Positions 10,741 to 22,009 of a DNA stretch of 64,000 nucleotides are shown here, piece by piece. The notes under the pieces are model-generated. The model searched no databases. It was not told the origin of the DNA and saw only the letters and a program-made list of their open reading frames with translations. The position numbers and the translations under genes were made by a program. Positions within the stretch are counted from its first letter, which is position 1, and each line of letters starts with the position of its first letter. This DNA is from Pyrus communis (lineage: Eukaryota; Streptophyta; Magnoliopsida; Rosales; Rosaceae), in NCBI RefSeq assembly GCF_963583255.1, contig NC_084803.1, forward strand, positions 8,174,238 to 8,238,237. The letters are read 5' to 3'.

Positions 10741-11690
10741 AAAAAAAAAAAAAAAAAAAAAAAAAGCGAAAAAACTGTGCATCATATGCATCAGATTCTC
10801 CCCTCACATAGAGAACTCCCAGTATATTAAAATGAGAGTTCATCTAAACTACAAAACCAAACCTCTTTATCTGCTAATAGAGTATTTCTTTACCGCCCAA
10901 AACAAAAAGCTCAAGCAAGAGGTTGATGTATTATCCTTTTTAGATGCCTTTTTTTTATTTTTTTATCAATAAAGTATTTCTCTTATAAAAAATATTCGAG
11001 CCAGACTAGATCCCTTCTCAATGAGAAAATTTTCAGTGTTTTCAGAATATGAATTGATACACTACTTATCATGACATAATATGTACCAATCATATTTCAA
11101 GTACGCTGGAAATTTTCTCGTTATTGGCCAAACAATCTAATCTATGTTTGACCCTCCCTCATTGAGACAATAAGCGCACCAGAAATAGATCGTAACCTTA
11201 ACTTGTTTTCTGTTACTATAATCCTCTAGGGACCAGCTGATAACTTTAATTGATATAGATTCCAATTTTCTCAGCTTAATAAGACAAACCCTTGCGACCT
11301 TATCAACCATTTTATTTCATAATAGTTTATTAATATGCTTCTTATGATCCCGGGTCTTGGAGCTTGCAACAAAACGGATACTTTAATATAATGTCTCAAA
11401 ATCTTACAGTAATGCATGCATATTTGCATGTACTCCAAACCAAATACAACAGTCTTATTAATTATATGAAAAACAAAAGTCTATGGACTAGCCGTACATA
11501 TCTGGGCCCTCTAATCCAAAGACTATTATTCTTATGTATATGTACTGAAATAATCACAATAACTGTGATCGTGAAATGCTTATTTGACTGGAAGAAAACT
11601 CGATCAGTTGCAGCAGGGGTGTGTATACACCGGTCATGCACTCATCACATGAAATGCATAACCAATGTTTGAATCGTTTCATGCAGTTAT
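10741..11690. other. 3' flank of BIS-a, duplicated downstream of BIS-d
   Basis: A long A tract (10741-10765) is followed by about 900 bp that aligns with 42610-43580. Shared blocks include ATGCATCAG, CACATAGAGAACTCCCA, GTGTGTATACACCGGT and GTGAAATGCATAACCAA. No independent gene is seen; the short frames here have no recognisable content. Confidence 0.75.
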
Positions 11691-13244
11691 TTAGCATCTA
11701 ATGGATTCACTACGCAGCACGGCTGTCTCCACAGTGAGTCCCGGTCCGATTCCAATCACGACACCCCATTCCAAACCTTCGCCAGTTGTGGTTTTGCCTT
11801 CCTCAATCGACTTATTTCTCATCTCATCCAAAATAAAGTGCACAGTTGGAGCTCCCATGTTGCCATACTCACTCAACACATGCCGTGTTGCCCTAAGCTT
11901 CCCTTCCTTCAAACCCAATTTCTCCTCCACCTGGTCTACAATGGCAGGTCCACCAGGGTGCACACTGAAAAACAAGGAGTTCCAGTCCTTTTTCTTCCCA
12001 TCTACCTTTTCAAAAGTTTTAGTCATAAAATCCACAACATTTCCACCAACGAATTTGGGGACATCTCCTGATAAATAATAATTAAACCCCATTTCACGAA
12101 TGTTGGCCACCACACCATGCTCTGAGTTTGGTAGGATCGTTTGCCTACAAGCCACGATTTCAAACAATGGCCTCTCAATTTCAGGCTCTGGATTGGCCCC
12201 AACTATCACAGCAGATGCTCCGTCAGCAAAAAGAGCCTGACCCACCAATATGTCAAGGTGGGTATCAGTGAGTCCGTGGAAAAACACGGTCGTGATCTCG
12301 GCGCACACCACAAGGACTCGTGCGCCCTTATTGTTCTCTGCGAAGTCCTTGGCCATGCGGAGGACGGTCGCACCAGCATAGCAGCCAGCTTCATAGATCA
12401 TGGTTCTGGTGACGGATGGATCAAGGCCGAGGAGCTTGATTAATTGGAAGTCACAACCTGGCATGTCAACGCAAGAAGCTGTGCAAAAGATGAGGTGGGT
12501 GATTTTTGAAATGGGCTGGCCCCACTCTTTGATGGCTTTCAATGATGCTTCTTGCCCTAGCTTTGGGACCTCAATGTTACAAATGTCTTGGCGCACATCG
12601 AGTGATGGGGCTCCATAGGTGTATATGTTTGGGTTAGCTTTCAACATCTCTTCTGTTAGATGCAAGTAACGCTTATTTGTTCTTGATTTATCACCTATTA
12701 ATTAGTAAATTAAGTTAGGATATGTTTTATATCCTTTTTTTTTATCAAATAATACAATGTAATCAGAAGAAAACCTACAACAAAAAAATGCACATATATA
12801 TGTATATATGTTTCACATGTCCAAGATTACTATTTTCTTGTGCTAATAACAATATACTTTGAAATAAACAAGCCGTGTGGCACCTTAGGTTTGGGATATG
12901 ATCCATTTTAACCTCATGATATGATAGAGTTGGAGTTTACAACTCAAGATCAAAGTCAATTCATTGAGAGGTAAAAATCTTTCATATGATTTCATGCATA
13001 ATATGTTTTATTAGTCATATAAATATAAGGTAACCTGGTGGATGCTCATTATATATGACGAGTAGTAAAAATTGCACTTACAAATGCGATCGAACTTCTC
13101 TCTTAAATCTGTTCTGTGCTCGTTTTTGGTGACTCGAAACAAGAAATCAGGATAATCCTTTTGGTGGTAGACATTGGGTGGATTTGCAGTGCCAATGGCT
13201 AGGATTTTGGCATGTTGAGGCTCATTCTTAACCAAAGGCGCCAT
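11691..13244 (-). CDS. BIS: Biphenyl synthase BIS-a (type III polyketide synthase), most divergent copy
   Basis: Exon 1 is 13082-13244 and exon 2 is 11691-12694; the 387-bp intron (GTAAGT...TAG) splits the conserved Cys55 codon in phase 1, as in chalcone synthases. The product is 388 aa. BIS joins benzoyl-CoA with three malonyl-CoA and closes the chain by aldol condensation to 3,5-dihydroxybiphenyl, precursor of Malinae phytoalexins such as aucuparin; the enzyme is a cytosolic homodimer. The triad is Cys159 (EAGCYAG), His300 (FSVHPGG) and Asn333 (YGNMG), with gatekeeper Phe210 (ALFADG). CoA-contacting Lys50, Arg53 and Lys57 are kept, and GIGPG stands near the C-terminus. CHS Thr132 is Ala127 here. 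It differs from the other four copies at many sites (DICNIEV, MPGCDF, LDPSV, RMAKD, TILPN, SESIRC) and lacks two residues after MAPLVKN. The start is the ATG shared by all copies. Function is inferred from family resemblance. Confidence 0.93.
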
Positions 13245-13343
13245 TAAGCTAGTTAAAGAGCAGATATAAAGTAGGGATTTGTTGAAACTTGAAGAGAGGG
13301 GGAGTTGAAAGGTTGCGATAAAATGAATGGCACTACCCCATTC

Positions 13344-13351
13344 CTTATATA
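13344..13351 (-). promoter_or_regulatory. TATA box of BIS-a
   Basis: TATATAAG (minus strand) lies about 100 bp before the ATG. It is embedded in a block shared by the five genes: GGAATGGGGTAGTGCC, then ATTCATTTTATCGCAAC. Confidence 0.75.
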
Positions 13352-13399
13352 GCAATTAGAGAACCTACTAACCTGTGGAAATTCAAGGTTAGGATATTT

Positions 13400-14338
13400 T
13401 AAAATGCACATAAATACTATTCAATTCATTATTTCTCCTGGGAGGGTCCAACATGTCACAATTTGAAAGTTTCAAACTTTTGTATACACGGATGTAATTC
13501 AATATTTTTTTCTTTTAGTATATGTTGGCGTCTATTTATAATTAATATAATTAATTTTATAGTATTATAAAATATGTTTTGATTCTATCATACATATATA
13601 TGTGTGTTTGCATATGCGACAAAATAGTTGTACTCACATGTGGTAGGGGTTGTGGGTTTTGGGGAGAGAGTGAAGTTAACATAGCGAAAATCTTGGAGGG
13701 GGTTGGTGGAAATCTTTGGATTCAGACTCTCGGTGCTCCAGTGGAATCTGCAACGGATTTGAACGGAATATTTAATAGAGTTGATGAAAATGATTTGTTT
13801 TACTTTTCTACAAGTTCTATTGACATTTCAAAACATCACTATCCGCTCCTCCAGAGTGAAAAAAAAAAAAAAATGAACAAGAGTTAGATGACTTTTTCTT
13901 ATTACGACTAGCAACAATTCTTTTAAGTTATCATATGAATTATTTTGAGTGAGTGAGAAAATAAATTATGGTAAAAATTAGGCCAGGGTTTTTTTTTTTG
14001 GGTAATAATAGGCCAAAGTTCAAAGGCTTTGCATTGTAATTAACAAAATGAATTACTTTCACACCAAAGGCTGCGGAATAAATATGAGACTTTGGAGAAA
14101 TTTTGAGGAGTTCCCTGCACTTGTTTTAGGTGGTGTTTCCTACATGTGAGAATTTAACACCTAAATTTATTTAATTAAAAAAAAAATTTAAGTATCAACT
14201 TTCTGTTGGAGAGAACACCATATAACACAAGTGCCGGGAACTCTTAAGAATTTCTTGAGACTTTGAAAGGTTGATCAATGATAAGGAGAGCACTTTATTT
14301 TAACCACCGTATATTACATGATATGGCATATTACATGT
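13400..14338. other. Proximal 5' flank of BIS-a, no gene
   Basis: A/T-rich spacer. From 14050 (CACCAAAGGCTGCGGA) it aligns with the flank of BIS-b from 26225. An A13 tract stands at 13860. The frame near 13580-13887 has no recognisable protein content. Confidence 0.6.
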
Positions 14339-14347
14339 AAATGTCAC

Positions 14348-14560
14348 TATAGTCTAGTGATATTCTTCTTCACTTGCAAGCGAGAGTTCTTAGGTTCGAT
14401 TTTTGCCAAAAGTCAATTTGAACCTTATTATTGCTAGTCCATTGTGAAGCTTAACTCATTCTCATATTCTCTTAGTGTAGATAATAACATTTGTTTAAAA
14501 ATAAAATGTAACCCATTCTCATATTTTCTTAATGTAGATAATAACGTTTGTTTAAAAATA
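14348..14560 (+). mobile_element. SINE-like insertion in the BIS-a 5' flank
   Basis: The insertion carries TAGTCTAGTGATATTC, AGTTCTTAGGTTCGATTTT (RNA polymerase III B-box-like GGTTCGATT) and ends in a repeated TGTAGATAATAACRTTTG tail. A 9-bp direct repeat AAATGTCAC flanks it (14339-14347 and 14561-14569). The aligned BIS-b flank near 26560 reads straight through without it, which gives the empty site. Confidence 0.82.
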
Positions 14561-15850
14561 AAATGTCACATCATTAAAATTAATGAGGCAATACTTTAAT
14601 ATGTATTTTATTTTAAGTTAACATAATTTATTCCAACAAGTCTTGCTTCTAGTTTCATCTCCAACCGCGTCTGCCTCCCACTCCCACCCCCATCCCCATC
14701 GTAATCGATCTCCCGGGGACCACTTACTTTGGTGCCTTTCCGGATCATTTCCGTGGGGATTCTCCTGACCGATTAATCTCATCCGTTGATACTAATCCAA
14801 TGGCCAAATGAGTTTCGCGCATTTTCTCTCTTTCCGGTACCCTCTATTCCCCTTGTGCTTTTCTCCTCAACTCCTCTTTCTCCCTCAATTCGAAGCACCC
14901 AACCCGCCGCCACCATGTTACGAACTGGATTTGAACCAGCATCCCAAACTTCCCCATAAAACTTCCATTTTTATTCTGATCGTGACTATGGTCTTCCACC
15001 GAGTGTTGGATCTTTCTACTAGCCCTTAAAGAAATAGTCATTTGAGCCAATTCTAAAGCTAATCTCCAATACATGTATAAATACTTCAAAATCTTTTCTC
15101 TGGACATCCACCCTCCTATTGTAGCTCCACATCTTACACGACCCAGCAACCCCCAACCTCCCCTGCTGCAAATTGAATAAAGTCCGAATTCAAAGGACCT
15201 ACAAAAATATCACTGAACATACTGCAAAAATTAAAGATTCAGAGATAAGAAATACAAAAGTTAACAAGGAATTTAATTGGGGTGGGCTGGGGTTGAAGAA
15301 GATTGAGAAGATGTAGGTGTGGCGGTGGTGGGTGCTTCTAAGTGAGGAGAAAGAGGAAGAGTCGAGGGGAAGAGAGAGAGAACGAGGTGAAAATAATTTG
15401 GCCATTGGATATGTACCAACGGTTGATATCAATCGGTAGCCTGCAAGGGCTGACACCATCGACAGAGGGTAACAGGAAGGCAACTGATGGGTTGGAACTT
15501 GGAACAAGGATTTTCTCCCCTTTTTTTTTTCCTCTCCTTCCCTCTCCTCTTGTTTGAATGCTCATGATTTCATCTTGTAAAGAGAGAACGAAGAAAAAAG
15601 CAAAGAGAGAAGGACGAAAAAAAAAAAAAAAAACTATGAGAGAAGGGGAGGGAAAAAGAGAGGAACGAGTTCTCATCTGATGGATTGGCCAAGGTTGTTG
15701 GGAGACATCGTAAATGGTGGGAAGGTTGGTGCTAGGGTTTTCCATGCTTTGTTTAGAAATTGTGATTAAAAAATTAAAACAAATTTAATCACATAAAAAT
15801 GACTTGCCATGCCCACATAGATGATTTATAATTATGGTTTAAAAAGATGA
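14561..15850. other. 5' flank of BIS-a, no gene recognised
   Basis: The stretch has purine/pyrimidine-rich tracts (15330-15380 and 15520-15660). Frames on the minus strand (15199-15745) are low-complexity Ser/Phe/Leu-rich and look like by-products. Blocks such as GACACCATCGACAGAGGG and GGTTGTTGGGAG at 15450-15740 align with 26770-26880 upstream of BIS-b. Confidence 0.6.
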
Positions 15851-16035
15851 TAGTCCTGCTACTTCATATTACGGTCTAGATATATTTCTCTTCACTTGTA
15901 AATGAGAGGTCTTAGGTTCGATTCTTATCAAAGACGAATTTGAACCACATTATTACTAGCCTATTGTGAGACTTAGCTTACCGCCTTCCCCTTAATATAG
16001 ATAATATCTTTTGGTAAAAAAAAGAAAATTTTTTT
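15850..16035 (+). mobile_element. SINE-like insertion, second copy
   Basis: Same family as 14348-14560: TACGGTCTAGATATATTTC, GAGAGGTCTTAGGTTCGATT, then GATAATATCTTTTGGTA plus an A-rich tail. The aligned BIS-b flank (27060-27090) passes from the left to the right side without it. A short imperfect direct repeat (TAGTCCTG / TAGCCCTAG) flanks it. Confidence 0.72.
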
Positions 16036-17391
16036 TGTAGCCCTAGCATTTTTATCTTGAAAAAGGAACGCGGTCCTCTTTCAATTTGTAATGAAGCACA
16101 TCTCTATTTGTTCTTATTTTTTCCTTTAAGCAAACTTATTCAGGACAATAACTAATTGTGAGATGTTTTAGTATTAAATACTTACAAGTATTGTAACTAA
16201 TTTCACACTTTCTCTCGTCTATTTCACTCCCAACGTTTCAACTGCCTAATTTCGTACAAAAAAAAAAAAAAAATTAAACTCAATATAGTGAAATAATTTC
16301 CTCCAACCACCCTTAAAGTGTATATATATCGTTGCATAAAAAAAATTGTATACTTTCTTCTATCCACCCCTTTAAGTAGACATGTCATTGCATCCAAAAA
16401 AATAATATAGTAAAATACTTGGCATTGTAATTAAATTTAAGATAAACGAGTACCTTCTTGATTTGTTTGTATTTATCTTATAAATAAATATGACAAGGTG
16501 ACAAATACAAAATATAAAAACATGACAATACAATTACAATGTAATAAGGAAGTAGGAGGGCATCTTACTTATTCCATGTTAATGTAATATTTTAAGTTTA
16601 AACATACGATCTTGGAGAAGTTGAAGTTTTGGACTAAAACAGCAACCAATTGTCGATCCACATGAACACATTTTTCGCCTGGGGTACACATAAAAAATGA
16701 ATAGTCGTACTCCTAACCCTTCATAGGGTAAGCTGCATTGGTGAAGTGAAGGTTGTTGAAAAATGAGTTAAGAATTGTTAAACTAGGTTAATATTTTAAT
16801 TATATTGTCAAAAGTGAATTTGAACCACATTATTGTTAGTCATTGTGCAGTTTAGCTCACTTCTTAACCTCTTAATGTAGATAATATTGTTTATTAAAAA
16901 AAAAACATAAATAATTTTAATCGGATAATAAATAATATTGACAAGTAAAAAATTGCATGTTAAACACATTAAGTATGGCTATGTGATGTCACTATTTCAC
17001 TTGGTGTTATTATTTTGTTTAGTTCATAACATGTGGATTCGTGTTATTATTTTACTCAAATCATAAAACGTAATTTTTTTTTTCTTTAAGTTTAAAAATT
17101 AAGTATATTAATCATGAATATCGTTCATTCTTATTATGACACATAAAATAATACGCCGTCTGATTTGATATTCCAATAACTATAAAAATGTATCCACCAA
17201 CTAAATATTAATCGCACCACGACACCACAAATTGCACTCCCGGCCTTACAATGTGATTCCATATTCCGCCATCATATGTATAATATTACTTTTGACTCAT
17301 TCAGCTACCGTTTGTACCACTACATGCATGCATATAAGACAACATCTCTTTTTATATCAGTATAGAATAGCGTCGTTCTGATAACGTAATG
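16036..17391. other. 5' flank of BIS-a, no gene; aligns with the BIS-b flank
   Basis: This segment aligns with 27090-28500 and, more weakly, with the BIS-c and BIS-e flanks (for example GAATAGTCGTACTCCTAACC). It contains a partial SINE-like tail at about 16805-16905 and several A or T tracts. No coding potential is recognised. Confidence 0.65.
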
Positions 17392-17407
17392 CATCTTACT
17401 ATTGTTT

Positions 17408-17586
17408 TTTTATTTTTTTATTTTTTTTAGTACATTGATATTTTTACACTAAGGGGATGAGGAGTTCAGCTAAGCCATACAATGGGCAACCTAATTTGAT
17501 ATTGAATTCGTCATTCATGAGATTCAAACCTAAGACCTCTTAGTTCCAAGTGAAGAGAAATACCATTAAACTATAGTACTGAGTGA
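17408..17586 (-). mobile_element. SINE-like insertion, third copy, reversed
   Basis: The reverse-oriented SINE contains GAGATTCAAACCTAAGACCTC. It is flanked by a perfect 16-bp duplication, CATCTTACTATTGTTT, at 17392-17407 and 17587-17602. The corresponding BIS-b site near 28490 is empty. Long target duplications are typical of SINE retroposition. Confidence 0.9.
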
Positions 17587-17602
17587 CATCTTACTATTGT
17601 TT

Positions 17603-18558
17603 GTTAATTTTCTAATTTATATAAATATATAAGTGCTTGGCATTTTTGGAAGTTACCTTATTTTGAAATATATGACCACAATGAATATTAAAACCAATTG
17701 TAGTAGGTACACTCCATATTGAAAACGGTAGGTTCAAGGTGCTGGCACTAAATTTCTCTTATCATATTGTTATGGTCTTCAGTTTGAAATGTCTGATTTT
17801 GATTTTCTTTCTCAAAGGCCTTTGTCGGTGGCTTACTCTTTTTTTTTTTTTATTTCTTCATTTCAGTCAAGCGTCGATGCAATTTTTGGTTCTGATGCAA
17901 AAGTAGTGGCTGTACTAAAACTTCCAGCACGTTTTGAAATAATTAAACAAAGACTTTCATGTACATTTGACAAAAAAACACTCATATGTAATGTACACCA
18001 ATTCTTCAAATTGTTAGCCAGATGAATGTACTGTGGACAACAACGGGCAAATATGGCTATCTCTCTTCTAGTCTGCTTAGTCAAAAACATCATATTCTTT
18101 TCTTGTATGATACAAATTTAGTATTTGGTCAAACAAAACAAACAATTTGCTTCGCAAGTCATGACCACCAACCCAAATCTCATTGAAAGGCAGAGTCATG
18201 GATAAAGAAATAAATAGAAGAGAACATATACGCAAAAGTTTAAGAAGAATTTTTTTTTAAAATATTCCTTGTTAAATAGAGGTCCGGTCTTAGGATTTTT
18301 TTTGACCTCGAGCAACACAAGAAAAAATTTACCTATGTTGTGAAACTAATTAAAAAAGTGGGTGAGAGAGGGAATGATAGAAAGAGAGAATGTCTTATGT
18401 GTATGAGAATCGTATTCATCTCTTTCTTTTATACTTTTATTTATATTAATCATGATGATTTTTCTTGCTTTGCAAATAATATAAACCTATGAGAATTTGA
18501 TGTAAAAATCCTATTGAGATTCTACTTTACGTTTACACAATCACATTCCTAATTAATA
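17603..18558. other. 5' flank of BIS-a, no gene recognised
   Basis: The first part aligns with 28530-28760 near BIS-b and with 38560-38700 and 60280-60440 near BIS-c and BIS-e (GTGCTGGCACTAAAT...CTTATCAT). No supported coding frame. Confidence 0.6.
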
Positions 18559-18563
18559 ATTAT

Positions 18564-21543
18564 TGTCACAACCCGTTCCAAATTTTACGTTTTTATTTTA
18601 TTTTAAAAGCATGAATTTACAAAAATGCCTTAGAGGTAAGGACTTTGACTTCCGTTGACCATTGGCTTGAGAGATGTGGGACTTATTCTTTTAGCATATC
18701 CTCGTAGTACTTGTTGGTACTAACGTATAGGCGAAAGTCGTTTGCGAGTCCGGATTATAACGGTATAGTTATAGACGTTCGAAAATGGTTATTCAAGGTT
18801 TAGTTTTAATTAAATTAAATCCCCCACTTTGTGGGGTGAAGCCAAATCAGAAATGAGGAAAGAAGAGAAAAAAAAAAAAAAAAAAAAAAAAAAAGGGAAG
18901 TAGCCTTCCCGTCAACCCACACCCACCGCGAGCTCCCATTTTCCAAGGCCGATTCCGGCCAACTCCGGTGGAGTTTTTCGACGCCACTACCACCATCTTG
19001 AAGTTCTCATTCCCCTCTACAAAACTCACCCAAGAACCACCTTGATTAACCATGGTATATGGCGGTTGGAGGCCACGAAAGTCGACGAAAATCAACAGTG
19101 CTCCGACCACTCTTTTCAATTTTCCGGCAAATCGGCAAAGCGATGGCCAATGCCACTACTTGAGCTTTGTAGCCCATCATCCCAGGAGCAAAACCCAACC
19201 AACCTTGACCCCGTTGGGCCACTGTAGAAGACGAATCGACATCGGGAAGCTTTAGGCACCCGTCGGCTTTGTGGGCAAAATTGACCATCTTCCGTCCACT
19301 TTTGGACTTCGTGGCAGTATGAAAGTTGCTTCACTCACTGAGATCTTCATTTCTATGAAGTTTGAGAATTTTTGAAAATAGTTAGATTTTCCGGCGAGTC
19401 AGGACGGCCGATTGCAACCCACGGTGGCGCGTGGCCAGTGGGCCACCAATGTTATTTTTAGGCTATGTCGAATGTCTTGAATTCAGTTTTGATATTTGAA
19501 TGACGTAGGTTGATCGTTGGAACCTAAATTCGTTACGATACGTTACTTGATAAAAATGTGAATCGACAATCCGACAGTTGGATCGTCACCAAACTTGGAT
19601 ACATTATTATACATAATATTTAAAGATCATAGGAATTTATGGATCAGGAATCCGATATACAAATCTTCCCGAATTGGATTTGTAAGTTAGTAAAATAAAT
19701 GTTCATGGCCACTTGGTTTTGGGCAATTGGCGGGGATCTGACCGTTGGATTGTAATGAAATTTTAATATGTTATTCTAAAAGCATATTGTGGATCTTTGG
19801 GAGTTGTGGATTGGAAATCTGATATGCAGATCTTTCGGGTCGAGTTATACATGGTGTAGACCCTATCGTCGATCTTTGATTGACAGTTGACTTGTGGTCA
19901 ATGGGTCTCGAACTATTTTAGAATGTCCTTGAGGATATGTTTTATGTGAATTACATATTATATTGATAAGAGTTCTGAGATGTGATTCGATAATTGGTCG
20001 CAGGCGCCAATCATTCGGGACGCCTCGATGCGTGCGCTAGAGAATCATAGTGTGGACTTCAGGTGAGTGGATCTTTTCCTTTTATCGTACATATTATTGA
20101 TAGTTCCATCGACACTTTTAAATTGATTAAGGTATATTACCTTCATATAATTATTGTGAATGCTTGAAGTACTAATATGAACTACAAATGGCTTGATCCC
20201 TGTTTAGGGTATGTAGGCAGTCTAACAAGACGTTAGATACGGTCATAATATATTTGAGACAAAAGCCTTATTTGGAAAATTGAGTAATGCGAAGGAAATT
20301 GGTAAAGGCAAGTTTTAGTTTTGTGAATTAGTTAGTTAAATTAGTGTTAATTGGGTTTGTCACGGATAATTATCCCTGAAAATAAGTAGTTCGGGAGTAG
20401 GGCGTTATTGATTGTACATTTTACACCGTATTGTATATAATTTAAAATGCTACGACATGGTTGAGTATTAGATTGCATCATGGTATATCTATATGTATAT
20501 TACTTGCACATAATTATTGTGAATGCTTTGAAGTGTAAAGGTGAACGCAAGACACCCAGGTAAGTTCAGGTGAGTTTATGGTATTAGTTGAATCGATGGA
20601 GTTATAGCATGACTACATTGATGTGTTAAGCAACTTCGATACTGTCGTACTGGTTGCCTATGAGTTGTACATGTTATATTGAGATGAATTGAGAGCTCAT
20701 AAACCTGCACCCCGGTGTTAGTGTTCCCGCTGGTGGCCAGGGTGCAGTCCTTCACGTGATGTTCACTTCCTGCACCTTACGCTCACCTTAGACTCAAGGT
20801 AGGTGCACATGCTTGTCGTACAGACCACTATAGGTGGTTCTGACTCGTAGGTGACCCGTAATTATTCGCTCAGTCTTCATGTGATCGTAGTACTTGAACG
20901 TACTTATTTACACCTGGTCCTATCGTACAGACCAGTAGAGGTGGTTCCGACTCATGTGCAGGGATGTTTGATGAGCTATAGATTAAGTCGTATAGGTCAC
21001 TATAGGTGACTCCCGACTTGTATGCTAGCATTGATTGATGAGATATGGATACCTGCACCCCGGTGTTAGTGCTCCTGCCCGTGGCCAGGGCACAGTCCTT
21101 CATGTGATGTTCACTTCCCACACCTTACGCTCACCTTGGACTCAAGGTAGGTGCACATGCATGTCGTACAGACCACTATAGGTGGTTCCGACTCGTAGGT
21201 GACCCGCGATTATTCGCCCAGTCTTCACATGATCGTAACACTTGAGCGTATTTATTTACACCCCGTCCTGTCGTACAGACCACTAGAGGTGGTTCCGACT
21301 CGTTTGCAAGGATGATTGATGAGATATGGATAAGTCGTACAGGTCTCTAGAGGTGACTCCTAACTTATATGCTAGCATTGATTGATGAGATACGAGTATA
21401 GTCGAACGGGTCACGTTAGGTGATTCCGGCTGATGTATCATTTTATATCGATTAAGTTCATTTGGCCTACTTGTTAATGCATTGTAGAGTCTATAGACAT
21501 GGCATACCCGTGGTTTTGATTATTTGAGCATGGGTGGATATAT

Positions 21544-21580
<37 letters not shown>

Positions 21581-21992
21581 ACTGTCCTATAGAAAACGAT
21601 AAGGGATTTACAGTGAGGGGTTATTACTGTTAGAAAGGTAATAGTTTTGGGAAGCTTGGTTTTACTGCTTGCTCACACTTTCTGTTTTGTACCCCTCCAG
21701 GTTATAACTGCTAAGTTCGTATTGATAAGGATCTATGGCTAATCTTAGTATTGGTGGCTACTTTTAAGGGTATGATTCTTACCCACATTACTACACTTTA
21801 CTTATGCTCTGACCTCGCATGTGAAATGGGTTCACTCCCACTCATAGCGCACTCTGATATTTAAACACTTTTAGGTTCAAATTTATTCACATTTTATAGA
21901 CTATCACACTTTATGGCTTCGTCACCTTCCAGGTGTTGGCCAACACAGCTCGATTTGGGGTCCTAATGGACATTCCGGGTCGGGGTGTGTCA
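18564..21992. mobile_element. Large solo LTR (3429 bp) of an LTR retrotransposon
   Basis: The sequence starts TGTCACAACCCGTTCC and ends GGGTCGGGGTGTGTCA. It is flanked by a perfect 5-bp duplication ATTAT at 18559-18563 and 21993-21997. It contains no gag or pol. TG...CA ends plus a 5-bp duplication mark an LTR; the absence of internal domains points to a solo LTR left by recombination between two LTRs, or a non-coding element. Short frames inside (18847-19334, 20870-21121) are unsupported. Orientation is uncertain. Confidence 0.85.
20700..21420. repeat. Tandem repeat inside the solo LTR
   Basis: A unit starting ACCTGCACCCCGGTGTTAGTG occurs at about 20705 and 21053, giving a period of about 350 bp. 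Inside each unit a shorter motif, CGTACAGACCACTA...AGGTGGTTC, recurs several times with GACTCGTA or GACTTGTA after it. Confidence 0.85.
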
Positions 21993-22009
21993 ATTATGTT
22001 CATAACACT

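Noticed and set aside
11701..12618. Long open frames on the plus strand opposite every BIS exon 2 (also at 24522-25406, 35794-36678, 43684-44508, 57515-58399)
   Set aside because: They mirror the coding strand of conserved genes, recur in each paralogue only because the genes are similar, and have no recognisable protein features.
15199..15745. Ser/Phe-rich frames near 15.2-15.7 kb
   Set aside because: Low-complexity translation of purine/pyrimidine tracts; the counterpart in the BIS-b flank does not preserve a frame.
19046..19334. Several 60-80 residue frames on both strands
   Set aside because: All lie within the non-coding solo LTR and none is recognisable.
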